A stretch of 64,000 bases of DNA, taken from contig JAIOHL010000252.1 of assembly GCA_019913005.1 (NCBI GenBank), positions 1 through 64,000 on the forward strand, written 5' to 3'. This document shows positions 47,971-57,464 of this stretch, in pieces (position 1 is the first letter of the stretch; every line of letters starts with the position of its first letter). The DNA comes from Anaerolineae bacterium. GTDB lineage: Bacteria > Chloroflexota > Anaerolineae > Aggregatilineales > J027. The position numbers and the translations under genes are program-made. The notes below the pieces were generated by a model, which was given only the letters and a program-made list of their open reading frames with translations, had not been told where the DNA came from and did not search any database.

Positions 47971-48465
47971 TTATTTCGGATTTTCCATGTCTGGAATGGG
48001 CCGATCATAGCTGTGTGGCTCCACCTGATGGGGTGTATCTTGACCCCCCGGCGGCACCGGATCAATCAACATGTCTTTGGTGTAGATCGAGTCGCGCCGA
48101 TCCGTGAAACTCAGTTTGTATTCATGTTCCAATACAATGGCTTCAGTGGGGCAGGCATCCTCACAATACCCACAGAAGATGCAGCGCAGCATGTTGATTT
48201 CATAGGTCTTGGCATAACGCTCACCGGGGCTATAACGCTCATCATCGGTGTTTTCGGCGGCCTCAACCCAGATGGCATCAGCAGGACAGGCGGCGGCACA
48301 CAGCGCACAGCCGATACATTTTTCCATCCCATTGTCATAACGCTTCAACGCATGACGGCCCTTATAGCGTTCACGCACAGGCCGTTCAATTTCAGGATAT
48401 TGAAAGGTCGCTTTTTCCTGAAGCACATGCTTGATGGTGGTCATCAATCCATTAATCAAACCCAT
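47971..48465 (-). CDS. nuoI: NADH-quinone oxidoreductase subunit I
   Basis: 164 aa peripheral-arm ferredoxin subunit with two [4Fe-4S] motifs: CIGCALCAAACPADAI and CIFCGYCEDACPTEAI (clusters N6a and N6b). It passes electrons towards N2 and quinone. 29 bp after nuoH. Confidence 0.97.
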   Translation of the reverse strand: MGLINGLMTTIKHVLQEKATFQYPEIERPVRERYKGRHALKRYDNGMEKCIGCALCAAACPADAIWVEAAENTDDERYSPGERYAKTYEINMLRCIFCGYCEDACPTEAIVLEHEYKLSFTDRRDSIYTKDMLIDPVPPGGQDTPHQVEPHSYDRPIPDMENPK

Positions 48466-48494
48466 TGTGTCTACCCTTTACTTACCCGTACCGA

Positions 48495-49850
48495 CTATGA
48501 TTTTGCTTTGGCTTCTTTTTTGGAACCACCGGGTCGGAGATTCTTGGCGGCTTCATAGGTCACAAATGGGATGGATAGAATACCTCCCACAAATTGCAGC
48601 ACATAATAGCCGAAGCCGAGTTTTTCTGATTCAACTTCGTCTATGTTAAGCACGGTTTCCGGCGTAGTGCTGCGATTAAACAGATAGCCCAACGCACCGA
48701 CGATCACAAAGAGGATTGCCACCGAAATCAGATAGGCTGTGGAGCCACCTTCTTGCTCGATCACAATAGAAACGGCTGTCCATGCGACGGCCAGCATCGA
48801 GAGGGGCAATAGGACTTTCCACCCAAAGGCCATCAGGCGGTCATACCGGGGGCGGAAGATGCTCCCACGCACCCAGACCATAATGATCAGGAAGGGGATG
48901 ACCTTCCCGATTAACACTGGCAGGGCCAACAGCGGCGCACCCTGTACAAGGCCAAAGCCATCATGATAGCCACCCATAAACATGGTGACGAAAATAACCG
49001 AGATGCCGATCATGTTGACGTATTCAGCAAGGAAGAACATGGCGAATTTCATCCCGCTGTATTCGGTGATATGGCCTGCTACCAACTCCTGCTCGGCTTC
49101 CGGCATGTCAAACGGCGCACGGCTGATTTCGGCCATTAGTGCGATGAACATAATAATCGCGGCAAGCGGATTCTGGAAAATAAACCATTTGAGGAACAGG
49201 CCCGATTGTTCGCCGATGATGTCGCCAATACTCATCGAACCCGCCAGCATAATTGGCACAGCAAAAACCGTTCCGAGGCTGAGTTCATAACTAATCATGC
49301 TGGCGCTGGCTCGCAAAGCCCCTAACAACGCATATTTGTTATTACTGGCCCAACCGGCAAGGGTGATGCCATACGCGCTGATGCTGGTCACGGCCAACAG
49401 CCACAGTACCCCGACATTGACATCGGTGAAACCCTGCGCCATCTCGTACCACTTGTCGTCAAACCAAGGAATGTAGACATTGGGGCCAAGCGGTACAACG
49501 GCCAAGACAATCAGCGATGGGACGAGTTTGAGTAGCGGGGCAAAGGAATAAACGGCTCGATCCGCGCCATCGGGAATGATTTCTTCTTTAAAGATCAGCT
49601 TTACGCCTTCCGATACAGGTTGTAACAGCCCTTTGGGGCCAGCACGATTTGGCCCAAGCCGGGATTGCATAAAACTGATGAAGCGACGTTCCAACACAGT
49701 CGTATAGGCGAACCCCGTCAGCAGCACCAAGAACACCAACAGGGTGGTGACGATGGCATGAACCGTCGAGCAGGTCGAATTGCTGGAGCACGCGACAATT
49801 GAGTTGGGGTCATTTGGCCCCATTAAGAGTTGTTCGAGAAAGTCCATCAT
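48495..49850 (-). CDS. nuoH: NADH-quinone oxidoreductase subunit H with C-terminal extension
   Basis: 451 aa, about 100 longer than typical NuoH. Core residues 1-350 hold the eight usual helices and quinone-cavity motifs: ERRFISFMQSRLGPNRAGP, EISRAPFDMPEAEQELVAG (conserved Glu/Asp) and YSGMKFAMFFLAEY. After the normal end near VWVRGSIFRPRYDRLM and the final helix comes an extra helix (about 375-392, AYLISVAILFVIVGALGYLF), a polar stretch and a hydrophobic segment (GYYVLQFVGGILSI), then a Lys-rich tail. 5 bp after nuoG. Confidence 0.95.
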   Translation of the reverse strand: MMDFLEQLLMGPNDPNSIVACSSNSTCSTVHAIVTTLLVFLVLLTGFAYTTVLERRFISFMQSRLGPNRAGPKGLLQPVSEGVKLIFKEEIIPDGADRAVYSFAPLLKLVPSLIVLAVVPLGPNVYIPWFDDKWYEMAQGFTDVNVGVLWLLAVTSISAYGITLAGWASNNKYALLGALRASASMISYELSLGTVFAVPIMLAGSMSIGDIIGEQSGLFLKWFIFQNPLAAIIMFIALMAEISRAPFDMPEAEQELVAGHITEYSGMKFAMFFLAEYVNMIGISVIFVTMFMGGYHDGFGLVQGAPLLALPVLIGKVIPFLIIMVWVRGSIFRPRYDRLMAFGWKVLLPLSMLAVAWTAVSIVIEQEGGSTAYLISVAILFVIVGALGYLFNRSTTPETVLNIDEVESEKLGFGYYVLQFVGGILSIPFVTYEAAKNLRPGGSKKEAKAKS

Positions 49851-49855
49851 GGCAT

Positions 49856-52438
49856 TTAATCCCCAGTTGCAGCTAGTGCTTGGGTAACTTTTTCAATACT
49901 GCCCGCGACCATCGGGGCAAATGGGCCGGGTTGGTCACTTAGGCATTTAGGCAGGGTAATCACCCCCGCGGGAATCGTTTCATTTACGATTACCTGAACG
50001 GTGAGGTTTGCCCCTTCGAGGTTAATTTCAACCATGTCCCCGTTTTGAAGTTTCAGTTTTTGGGCATCGGCAGGGCTGAAATTCGCATGGGCGGGTGGAA
50101 TACGCAGGGACATAATCTCACTGCGGACGAACAGTGCCCCCCGATCATACAATAGGGTCGTGGGCACAACCAGCAGCCCCTTCGCCTTTGATTTTTCAGC
50201 GGTAACAGCGGCGACCTTCAACTTGGCCTCGGCGTTTTCCGCTGATACGGGCCACTGCACTCCAATTCCGCCCGTGTTTTGATAGGCCGTTCCACCATAA
50301 TATTGGTCGGTGCCGCCGACATCCGGGAATTGGCGTTCCACTTGGGCAAGATTTTTATAGCCCATCTCGCTGTAAGTAGCTACTGACTTCGTAATTTCGG
50401 CCATCACCGCACCCGCCGACACTTTGGCGGTGGATTTATCAATGGCATGGCGCACTTGGGCGAAAATCTTCCAATCGGGGAAACTTTCCCCGATAACCCC
50501 CTGCGCCGCATAGAACCGCTGTACCCGTCGTTCGCCACTGGTGAATGTGCCTTCACGCTCGGCAAAACTTTGTTGGGGCAGCACAACATCGGCGATTTCG
50601 GTGGTGGCAGTATCAAATTGGGAGGTGACGATCACAAAATCGGCGTTCTTCAAATTGGCAGCGGCGATGTCTTCCCCAACTGGGTTACAGCCTGCCACAA
50701 TCAGCACCGCCGGAGGATTTTGCAGCAGTTCGGCAGTGGCTTCAGCCGTGTAGCCAAGATCAATCGCGCCCTGTGTATTCGCACCCGGCCACACGGGAAT
50801 CAGACCATTGTTGATTCGTCCGACATGCCCAGTCAAAATTAAGGTGTTGGCGCAGGCTTGCATCAATTCGGCGTGTTGGGCGAGTGTAACGCCTTCAGCA
50901 CCGCAGAACACAACCACATTATCCGCACCCGCAATGGCTTCAGCGGCGGCGGCGTAACGATCATCGCCCTTCACCTTCTTGAGGGCTTTTTGCAAATCGG
51001 CAAATCCTTCGGCGCGGTCTGCTTTGTGATGGCTGTCGCTGACGATATGGGCCGTCAGACTGTTGACTGCGCCCACTGCGTCGCCAAAGTCATAACGCAG
51101 CGAGAACTTAGCATACCGATCCATTTTAGTCGGGCGACCATTCAAGACGACCACCGTCGCGCCACGATCACGGGCCGCTTTTGCACGCAGCCACCAAACC
51201 GGCGCTTCTTCTTCTAGGTCGGTAGCGACGAGGACGATGACTGTGCCCTTGCCCATCGTATTAAAGTTCGAACCTTTAGCAATACCCACCTGCTTGACGA
51301 CTTCACCACCACTCATCGTTGCGGGCCAAATGCCTAATGATTTTTCGCTGCCGCCCGCTGCCAACACCAATTGACGCAGTTCCCACAGGTCTTCATTGGA
51401 GAGGCCGGGGCCAGCAATCGCGCCGACACTGGTTGCGCCCTTCAATTTATCAATGATCTGTTTGAAGGCTTTATCCCAAGTTGTTTCAACGAGGGTGTTC
51501 TTATCGCGGTGCAGTGGGGTCACTAGGCGGTCAATGTGGCGAGTGTGGTGATGTCCAAAGCGTGTCTTATCCGAAATCCAGATTTCGTTGACGTGTTCGT
51601 TTTGGCGCGGCATCACCCGTTTGATGATGACGACCCCACCCGAATCACGGTCTAGGCGGGTGCTGAGGCTAATATTCGCGCCTTCTGGGCCATAGGGATC
51701 AATGCTGGGGACTTCTTTAAGTTCCCACGGACGCGCCCCAAAGCGGAAGTCGGCAGTTGTTAATGCACCCACCGGGCAAATATCAGTGGTGTTGCCGCTG
51801 AATTTACTGTCGAAGGGTGGATTGGAGACCGTGACGATTTGCAGTGCCCGTCCGCGTTCATGAAAGGCCAGCACGTCGTCACCGGCTAATTCGTCGGAGA
51901 AACGGATACAGCGGGCACATTGAATACAGCGTTCGCGGTCAAGGTAAATCAATTCCCCCAGCGGCACATGCTTGGCGAGGTTCATCTTGTCCTCAAAATA
52001 GAAGACCGACACCCCCGGCCCATGCCGCATGGTCAGGTTTTGCAGTGGACATTCACCACCCTTATCACAAATTGGGCAATCCAGCGGGTGGCTGGTCAGC
52101 AAAAATTCGACAATATCTTCGCGGGCTTCCGTGACCTGTTGGGTGTTGGTGCGGATAGCGAGACCGTCATACACCGTTTGGGTACAGGCGGTTTGCATTT
52201 TGGGCATCCAACGAATTTTCGGGCTGCCCTGTTCGTCTAGCAATATTGCACCAGATTCTTTATCTTTCTCAACCGACCCCATCTCCACCAGACACATACG
52301 GCACATGCCCACCGGAGTCATCTTGGGATGATAGCAAAACACAGGAATATCATTGTCGGCATAAAACTTGGCAACATCTACCAAGTTTGTCCCCGCCGGA
52401 ACTTCATAGCCGACGCCATCTATATAAATTGTTACCAT
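49856..52438 (-). CDS. nuoG: NADH-quinone oxidoreductase subunit G
   Basis: 860 aa. The N-terminal ferredoxin-like part has a [2Fe-2S] site (FCYHPKMTPVGMCRMC plus a later Cys), the HPLDCPICDKGGECPLQ cluster N5 region and CIQCARCIRF plus DICPVGAL for N4. The rest is a molybdopterin-oxidoreductase-like domain and a C-terminal beta domain (about 770-860). No sign of a Mo cofactor site, as is normal for NuoG. 85 bp after the small TPR-like gene. Confidence 0.96.
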   Translation of the reverse strand: MVTIYIDGVGYEVPAGTNLVDVAKFYADNDIPVFCYHPKMTPVGMCRMCLVEMGSVEKDKESGAILLDEQGSPKIRWMPKMQTACTQTVYDGLAIRTNTQQVTEAREDIVEFLLTSHPLDCPICDKGGECPLQNLTMRHGPGVSVFYFEDKMNLAKHVPLGELIYLDRERCIQCARCIRFSDELAGDDVLAFHERGRALQIVTVSNPPFDSKFSGNTTDICPVGALTTADFRFGARPWELKEVPSIDPYGPEGANISLSTRLDRDSGGVVIIKRVMPRQNEHVNEIWISDKTRFGHHHTRHIDRLVTPLHRDKNTLVETTWDKAFKQIIDKLKGATSVGAIAGPGLSNEDLWELRQLVLAAGGSEKSLGIWPATMSGGEVVKQVGIAKGSNFNTMGKGTVIVLVATDLEEEAPVWWLRAKAARDRGATVVVLNGRPTKMDRYAKFSLRYDFGDAVGAVNSLTAHIVSDSHHKADRAEGFADLQKALKKVKGDDRYAAAAEAIAGADNVVVFCGAEGVTLAQHAELMQACANTLILTGHVGRINNGLIPVWPGANTQGAIDLGYTAEATAELLQNPPAVLIVAGCNPVGEDIAAANLKNADFVIVTSQFDTATTEIADVVLPQQSFAEREGTFTSGERRVQRFYAAQGVIGESFPDWKIFAQVRHAIDKSTAKVSAGAVMAEITKSVATYSEMGYKNLAQVERQFPDVGGTDQYYGGTAYQNTGGIGVQWPVSAENAEAKLKVAAVTAEKSKAKGLLVVPTTLLYDRGALFVRSEIMSLRIPPAHANFSPADAQKLKLQNGDMVEINLEGANLTVQVIVNETIPAGVITLPKCLSDQPGPFAPMVAGSIEKVTQALAATGD

Positions 52439-52523
52439 TTTACTCAGCCCTTTTTTGAGCTATAAAACCTCTACAATGTTCTCTCAAAATCAATTTCCCC
52501 TACTTAATGGGGGATGAGGATTC

Positions 52524-52781
52524 TCAAAAAAATCCTGTACCTGCCTGCCGCAAGCCTTGTCGGGCGCGGTCAATCAGGGCTTGCTGCAAATAACCCCACT
52601 CGCTTGCTTCCAACTCCACCATCCCTAACAAGATGGCTTGCTCAAAATCGGCTTGGGCGGCTTCGCGGTCATCGGCGGCAAGCCAGTATTCGCCACGCAG
52701 CACGTAGTTTACCGCAGCGTCGGGGTGTTGCTCAATGGCTCGATTCAACAACCGCAAGCCCATATCTACGTTGTTTGTCAT
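52524..52781 (-). CDS. Small TPR-like protein inside the nuo operon
   Basis: About 85 aa from the ATG at 52781, whose A is also the last base of the nuoF TGA stop (TGATG coupling). It is helical, with TPR-like spacing: GLRLLNRAIEQHPDAAVNYVLRGEYWLAADDREAAQADFEQAILLGM. Not a known complex I subunit. Its tight coupling to nuoF suggests a role in assembly or a bound accessory subunit, which is inference. Confidence 0.72.
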   Translation of the reverse strand: MTNNVDMGLRLLNRAIEQHPDAAVNYVLRGEYWLAADDREAAQADFEQAILLGMVELEASEWGYLQQALIDRARQGLRQAGTGFF

Positions 52782-54118
52782 CAATCACCCGCTGGTTCCG
52801 CTACCTCTTCCAACTGCTTTTTGACCGGGGCAGGTTGTTTGGGTTTGGCCGCTGGAGCAGGGGTCTTGATATAGGCCACGTATTCACTGCGGAAATGTTT
52901 CAGCGTGGCGAGAATGGGATTGATCGCAAAGTCATTCAAGGCGCACAGGCTCTTGCCATTCATCTGCCTGGCGACATTTTCCAATTTTTCAAGGTCGAGC
53001 ATGGTGGCTTCGCCATGAATCACATGCTCCATCAATTTCGCCAACCAATGCGTCCCTTCACGACAAGGCGTGCATTTGCCGCAGCTTTCATGCTTAAAGA
53101 ATTTAATCATCTTATAGGCGGCCCACACCATATCGGTGCTTTCGTCCATCAAAATGAATGAGGCCGAGCCGAGCGTTGACCCCAATTTACCAAGCGCCTC
53201 ATAGGTCATGGGTGTATCCAACATCTGTTCAGTCACCGGGATGACCGGGCCGGACGCACCCGAGGGCAGCAGGGCTTTAAAGGCTTTGTTCGTACCTGTG
53301 CCACCCGCCCTATCAAACAGCAGTTCACGGAAGGTCGTGCCCAACGGCACTTCATAATTGCCGGGACGCGCCACGTGCCCGCTGACGCTGAAAATCTTGG
53401 GGCCGGGGCTTTCGGGGGTGCCAATTTTCTTATATTCTGCCGCGCCATTGACGAGGATCCAAGGCACGTTGGCAAGGGTTTCGACGTTATTGACGACGGT
53501 GGGTTCATAATAGAGACCACCGCCTTTTTGGGCCGGGAAGGGTGGACGGACACGTGGCTGACCCAAGAAGCCTTGCAGACTGTTCAGCAGGGCGCTTTCT
53601 TCCCCGCAGATATAGGCTCCCGCGCCGAGATGGACAAACATATCACATGACCAACTACCGCCGAGGATGTTTTGCCCAATCAGGTTTTGCTCACGGGCTT
53701 CAGCAATGCAGGCTTCGAGGTTATGGGCCAAATCCCAGAACTCGCCTCGGCAGTAAATATAAACCGCCGTCGCTTGGATGGCATAGGCACAGATCATCGC
53801 CCCTTCAATCAATTGATAGGGGTTCTTTTCCATAATTTGGCGATCTTTAAAGGTGCCGGGTTCGCTTTCGTCGGCGTTCACCACCACATATTTCACCGGT
53901 TCATTTTTGGGGATAAAGCTCCATTTACGGCCTGCGCTAAACCCCGCGCCACCACGCCCGCGCAAATTGGAGTCAATCACAATATTGATGACTTCCTCCG
54001 GGGTATGCTGTGTAACGGCCTTTTTAAAGCCTTCCCATCCCCCATTGGCGGTGTACACGTCCAATTTACCAATATCGGGAATGTCCAAATCGCGCAAGAG
54101 AATGTATGCCATGTCCAA
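52781..54118 (-). CDS. nuoF: NADH-quinone oxidoreductase subunit F
   Basis: 445 aa flavoprotein that oxidises NADH with FMN and passes electrons to cluster N3. FMN/NADH site: GRGGAGFSAGRKWSF and NADESEPGTFKDRQIM. Cluster N3: ESCGKCTPCREGT plus a later Cys in LCALND. An Ala/Pro/Lys-rich tail of about 30 residues ends the protein. Separated from nuoE by two accessory genes. Confidence 0.97.
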   Translation of the reverse strand: MDMAYILLRDLDIPDIGKLDVYTANGGWEGFKKAVTQHTPEEVINIVIDSNLRGRGGAGFSAGRKWSFIPKNEPVKYVVVNADESEPGTFKDRQIMEKNPYQLIEGAMICAYAIQATAVYIYCRGEFWDLAHNLEACIAEAREQNLIGQNILGGSWSCDMFVHLGAGAYICGEESALLNSLQGFLGQPRVRPPFPAQKGGGLYYEPTVVNNVETLANVPWILVNGAAEYKKIGTPESPGPKIFSVSGHVARPGNYEVPLGTTFRELLFDRAGGTGTNKAFKALLPSGASGPVIPVTEQMLDTPMTYEALGKLGSTLGSASFILMDESTDMVWAAYKMIKFFKHESCGKCTPCREGTHWLAKLMEHVIHGEATMLDLEKLENVARQMNGKSLCALNDFAINPILATLKHFRSEYVAYIKTPAPAAKPKQPAPVKKQLEEVAEPAGD

Positions 54119-54119
54119 C

Positions 54120-54632
54120 CTATCCTGTAAATCCTATTTCAGTGTTTGTGTTTTCATTTGTCATCAACCAGCCTATGACGGCCCCCAAAAAGATTGGGGT
54201 GTAGCCCGCGATGGCGACTATTGGCCCAATAACAATCCCTAGTCCAATCGAATAGAAGAGACCATACAATCCGATGACCATCAGGGGGAGGTAAAATACA
54301 CGCTCGCCCCACCATGCCAGCCCCAATAGCAGTAGTACCCCAATAATTATCGAAATATAGGCTACTGCGTCCACCATGCGCCGCGCTAGGTAAGCGGGGG
54401 GACGTTCCACTTCAATTTCTGCCCCATTCAAAGTCGGTCTGTCTTTGCCCATCATGCGATGCCAATGGGAAACACGCTGACTAGGATCAGAATTGAGGTA
54501 GTCAGGAGGCCATTTTGCATTAAAAAGGGCGAATGCCACTAAAAAAAATCCTATAATGAGTAATGGCAAACTTACCCAAACCGCGCCCCGTTGATCGTAT
54601 TGATCTACATTTGGGTCTGGCCTAAATTCCAT
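54120..54632 (-). CDS. Membrane protein in the nuo operon
   Basis: 170 aa with four hydrophobic segments: one at about 20-38, then three at about 91-160. A polar loop of about 50 residues with HWHRMMGKD and EVERPPAYLARRM lies between the first and second. Its ATG overlaps the stop of the GNAT gene by 11 bp, and nuoF follows 1 bp later. Family not recognised; no complex I subunit has this pattern. Confidence 0.75.
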   Translation of the reverse strand: MEFRPDPNVDQYDQRGAVWVSLPLLIIGFFLVAFALFNAKWPPDYLNSDPSQRVSHWHRMMGKDRPTLNGAEIEVERPPAYLARRMVDAVAYISIIIGVLLLLGLAWWGERVFYLPLMVIGLYGLFYSIGLGIVIGPIVAIAGYTPIFLGAVIGWLMTNENTNTEIGFTG

Positions 54633-55059
54633 CGGTTATCCGTTTGGTAACGTACACCATATCCTCATGGACATGGTAGCCTGCCCGTTTAAAAGTGGCG
54701 AGGCTGGCAACATTGTCGGTCTCGATCATCGCGGCATAAATGCCAATGCCCTCGGATGCCAGATACTCCTCAGCGGCCTTGACCAATTGTCCACCGATGC
54801 CTTGTCCGCGAAAATCGGGATGCACCGCCAAGCGATTCACCCAGCCTTTGCGGGTATCATGCGTCGCCATCACCAGCCCGATCAACTGCTCACCCTCATA
54901 GATGCCAATCACGGCTTGAATGCCACGCGCCATTTGTTGTTCAAAGGCTTCACGCGAATCACGCCCAGTGGGTTTGATGGTGGTTAAGCCAGCGGCTTTC
55001 CACAACTCCATGATGGCATCGTAATCGTTGACGGTCAGGCGAACAGGTGCAGAAGGCAT
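54622..55059 (-). CDS. GNAT-family N-acetyltransferase
   Basis: 145 aa. The acetyl-CoA loop VHPDFRGQGIGGQLV (the R-x-x-G-x-G/A pattern) and the later YAAMIETDNVASLATFKRAGYH block are typical of the RimI-like GNAT fold. It could acetylate an N-terminus or Lys of a complex I subunit, but no substrate can be read from sequence. It sits between nuoE and the membrane protein gene in one transcript, preceded by GGAGCG. Confidence 0.85.
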   Translation of the reverse strand: MPSAPVRLTVNDYDAIMELWKAAGLTTIKPTGRDSREAFEQQMARGIQAVIGIYEGEQLIGLVMATHDTRKGWVNRLAVHPDFRGQGIGGQLVKAAEEYLASEGIGIYAAMIETDNVASLATFKRAGYHVHEDMVYVTKRITDGI

Positions 55060-55075
55060 TTAGAAGACGCTCCGA

Positions 55076-55600
55076 TTAATCCGCAGCCGAATCTTTGGCG
55101 TCGGCCCGCCACTGATCGAGCAATGCTTTCATCTTATCCATGTCCAAATTTTCGACATAGTGGAAATTGCATTGCAGCATCGGCGCTTTGTCACACGCGG
55201 CAAGGCACATCACATGCTCAACGGTGAATAGGCCGTCTTCGGTTGTGCTACCCTCTTCAATCCCAAGATGTTGCAACAGCGCTTCATGGAATTGATCGGC
55301 GCCGCGCAGGGCACAGGGAAAATCGGTACACACCTGTAGCCAATATTTGCCTTTGGGTTTTTCCGAATACATCGTATAAAAACCAGCGATGCTTTTGACC
55401 TGTGTGGGGTCAATTTCGCACAGTACAGCCACTTCTTCGATGGCTTCGGGCGATACCCAGCCAAATTCTTCCTGTGCCACATATAACAGCGGCATTACTG
55501 CCGAGCGTTTGTCAGGATATTTGCTGAAAATCTTTTGGATACGTTCCGCGTATTTTTCTGCCAGCACAATCTTTTCTCCGGCATGTGGGATGGTCGTCAT
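55076..55600 (-). CDS. nuoE: NADH-quinone oxidoreductase subunit E
   Basis: 174 aa thioredoxin-like subunit holding [2Fe-2S] cluster N1a: CTDFPC and later CLAAC Cys pairs. It forms the NADH-binding module with NuoF. Helical N-terminus PDKRSAVMPLLYVAQEEFGWVS is typical. The 69-bp gap to nuoD contains a 10-bp perfect hairpin. Confidence 0.95.
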   Translation of the reverse strand: MTTIPHAGEKIVLAEKYAERIQKIFSKYPDKRSAVMPLLYVAQEEFGWVSPEAIEEVAVLCEIDPTQVKSIAGFYTMYSEKPKGKYWLQVCTDFPCALRGADQFHEALLQHLGIEEGSTTEDGLFTVEHVMCLAACDKAPMLQCNFHYVENLDMDKMKALLDQWRADAKDSAAD

Positions 55601-55627
55601 CCCTAGAACAATTCTTTGATTTTGTAG

Positions 55628-55648
55628 GGGTAGGTCTCAGACCTACCC
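55628..55648 (-). repeat. Perfect palindromic hairpin between nuoD and nuoE
   Basis: GGGTAGGTCT (55628-55637), one base, then AGACCTACCC (55639-55648). No T-run follows on the transcribed strand, so it is more likely an mRNA-stability element or protein site than a terminator. A related sequence (GTAGGGCGAG...CTCGCCC) forms the terminator at 59505. Confidence 0.6.
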
Positions 55649-55669
55649 TCTTGTTTTTCCTAAATCGGC

Positions 55670-56926
55670 CTATCTATCACAGTCCCCCAGCACGATATCA
55701 ATGCTGCCGATAATCCCTACAAGGTCGGCAATCATGTGATTCTTGGAAAGTTTTTCCAATGCGCTGAGATTGACAAACGACGGGGTGCGGAAATGAACCC
55801 GCATCGGATTGGGCGACCCATCGCTGGCGAGGAAACAGCCGAGTTCACCGCGCGGCCCTTCAATCGAAACATAGACTTCGCCTTTGGGTGGACGGAAACC
55901 TTCTGTCCACAGCTTGAAGTGATGAATGACCGCCTCCATACTGCGGCCTAGTTCGGCACGCGGCGGCGGCACATATTTGCGATTGTCCGAACGGAACGGC
56001 CCTTTTTCTTTTTGCAGGCGCTTCATGCCCTGTTCGATAATCCGCAGGCTTTGGCGCATTTCGGCAATGCGCACGATGAAACGGTCATACACATCGCCGT
56101 GCTGCCCCAGCGGGACATCAAATTCAAACTGCTCATAGGAGGAGTAGGGCATCGCTTTGCGGATGTCCCAATTGACCCCTGAGCCACGCAAGGCCGCCCC
56201 GGTTAACCCATAGGCGACGGCATCTTCCGCGCTGATGAATCCAATTCCCTGTGTGCGGTCAACGAACACCGGATTTTGGGTGATGATTTTGTCATAATCG
56301 TCAATCTTGGCCGGGAAGGTATCCAAGACGTTTTGGACAGCACCTTCAAATTCGTCCGGCAGATCACGCCAGAGGCCACCCGGACGGAAATAGGTGCTCA
56401 TCATGCGCTGCCCGGAGACCATCTCAAAAATATCGAGCAGCACTTCCCGTTCGCGGAAGGCATAGGTCATGGTGCTGGTCACACCCAAGTCCAACCCGCC
56501 GATGCCCATCCAGACCAGATGGCTATTGATACGGGTCAGTTCCGCCAACACGATGCGGGCAATTTGGGCACGCATGGGCACATCGAGTTCAAACAGCTTT
56601 TCCATCGCAAGGCAATAGACCAGACCATTCCCCATCGGGTTGAGATAATCCATGCGGTCAGTCATGACGATGGATTTCTCGTAGGTCTTGTACTCCATAT
56701 TTTTTTCAATGCCCGTATGGAGAAAACCGACATCGGGGATACAGCTTAGGACTTCCTCGCCTTCGAGTTCAAGGATCACACGCAAAACGCCGTGCGTGCT
56801 GGGGTGCTGTGGCCCCATGTTGAGAATCATGCTCTCGCCAGAAAAGGCTTTTTCTGAAACCAGCCCTTTTAGCTCTTCGATGTTGCCTTCCCAGACGGCA
56901 TGATGCGTTTGAGGGTCTGCGGTCAT
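55670..56926 (-). CDS. nuoD: NADH-quinone oxidoreductase subunit D
   Basis: 418 aa, the quinone-site subunit related to [NiFe]-hydrogenase large subunits. Signature NMGPQHPSTHGVLRVILELEGE carries the quinone-contacting His. DRMDYLNPMGNGLVYCLAMEKL and the C-terminal DLVGIIGSIDIVLGDCDR complete the fold. Normal length. 12 bp after nuoC. Confidence 0.97.
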   Translation of the reverse strand: MTADPQTHHAVWEGNIEELKGLVSEKAFSGESMILNMGPQHPSTHGVLRVILELEGEEVLSCIPDVGFLHTGIEKNMEYKTYEKSIVMTDRMDYLNPMGNGLVYCLAMEKLFELDVPMRAQIARIVLAELTRINSHLVWMGIGGLDLGVTSTMTYAFREREVLLDIFEMVSGQRMMSTYFRPGGLWRDLPDEFEGAVQNVLDTFPAKIDDYDKIITQNPVFVDRTQGIGFISAEDAVAYGLTGAALRGSGVNWDIRKAMPYSSYEQFEFDVPLGQHGDVYDRFIVRIAEMRQSLRIIEQGMKRLQKEKGPFRSDNRKYVPPPRAELGRSMEAVIHHFKLWTEGFRPPKGEVYVSIEGPRGELGCFLASDGSPNPMRVHFRTPSFVNLSALEKLSKNHMIADLVGIIGSIDIVLGDCDR

Positions 56927-56938
56927 TTCACTACCTGC

Positions 56939-57460
56939 CTATTTCTTTGCAAACGGCTTGTGTTTGGCAATTTCATCATAATTGAACGAGAACTGCACCG
57001 TTTCGTATCCCAACGGGTAATCTTTGCGCTGTGGGTAGCCTTGCCAATCATCGGGCATAAAGATGCGGCGCATGTCGGGATGACCGGAAAACACAATACC
57101 CATCATGTCATAGGCTTCGCGTTCTTCCCAATTTGCACTCGGCCAGAGCTTGGTCATTGAGGGAACCGGGGCATCACCATCGCTCCACAGCACTTTGAGG
57201 CGCAGACGGCGGTTAAACGCCATTGAATAGAGGTGATAACACACGCCAAAACGTGGCTCGGCAGGGTAATAATCTACTACCGTGATGTCGGACAGCAGGT
57301 TATATTTCAGTCCTTCAGCATCACGCAGATGTTGGGCAACCTCGATGATTTTCTCGGCTTTGACAATCACGGTCAGTTCACCACGAAATTCTTCTGAATC
57401 TTCAATCGCATCACCAAAGGTATCAGTCAGGGTTTGTTTGGGATCAAGGGGGTGTGACAT
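56939..57460 (-). CDS. nuoC: NADH-quinone oxidoreductase subunit C
   Basis: 173 aa 30-kDa-type subunit. The signature WPSANWEEREAYDMMGIVFSGHPDMRRIFMPDDW closes the protein before a short Lys-rich tail. Separate from nuoD, unlike the fused NuoCD of enterobacteria. 4 bp after nuoB. Confidence 0.96.
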   Translation of the reverse strand: MSHPLDPKQTLTDTFGDAIEDSEEFRGELTVIVKAEKIIEVAQHLRDAEGLKYNLLSDITVVDYYPAEPRFGVCYHLYSMAFNRRLRLKVLWSDGDAPVPSMTKLWPSANWEEREAYDMMGIVFSGHPDMRRIFMPDDWQGYPQRKDYPLGYETVQFSFNYDEIAKHKPFAKK

Positions 57461-57464
57461 AATG

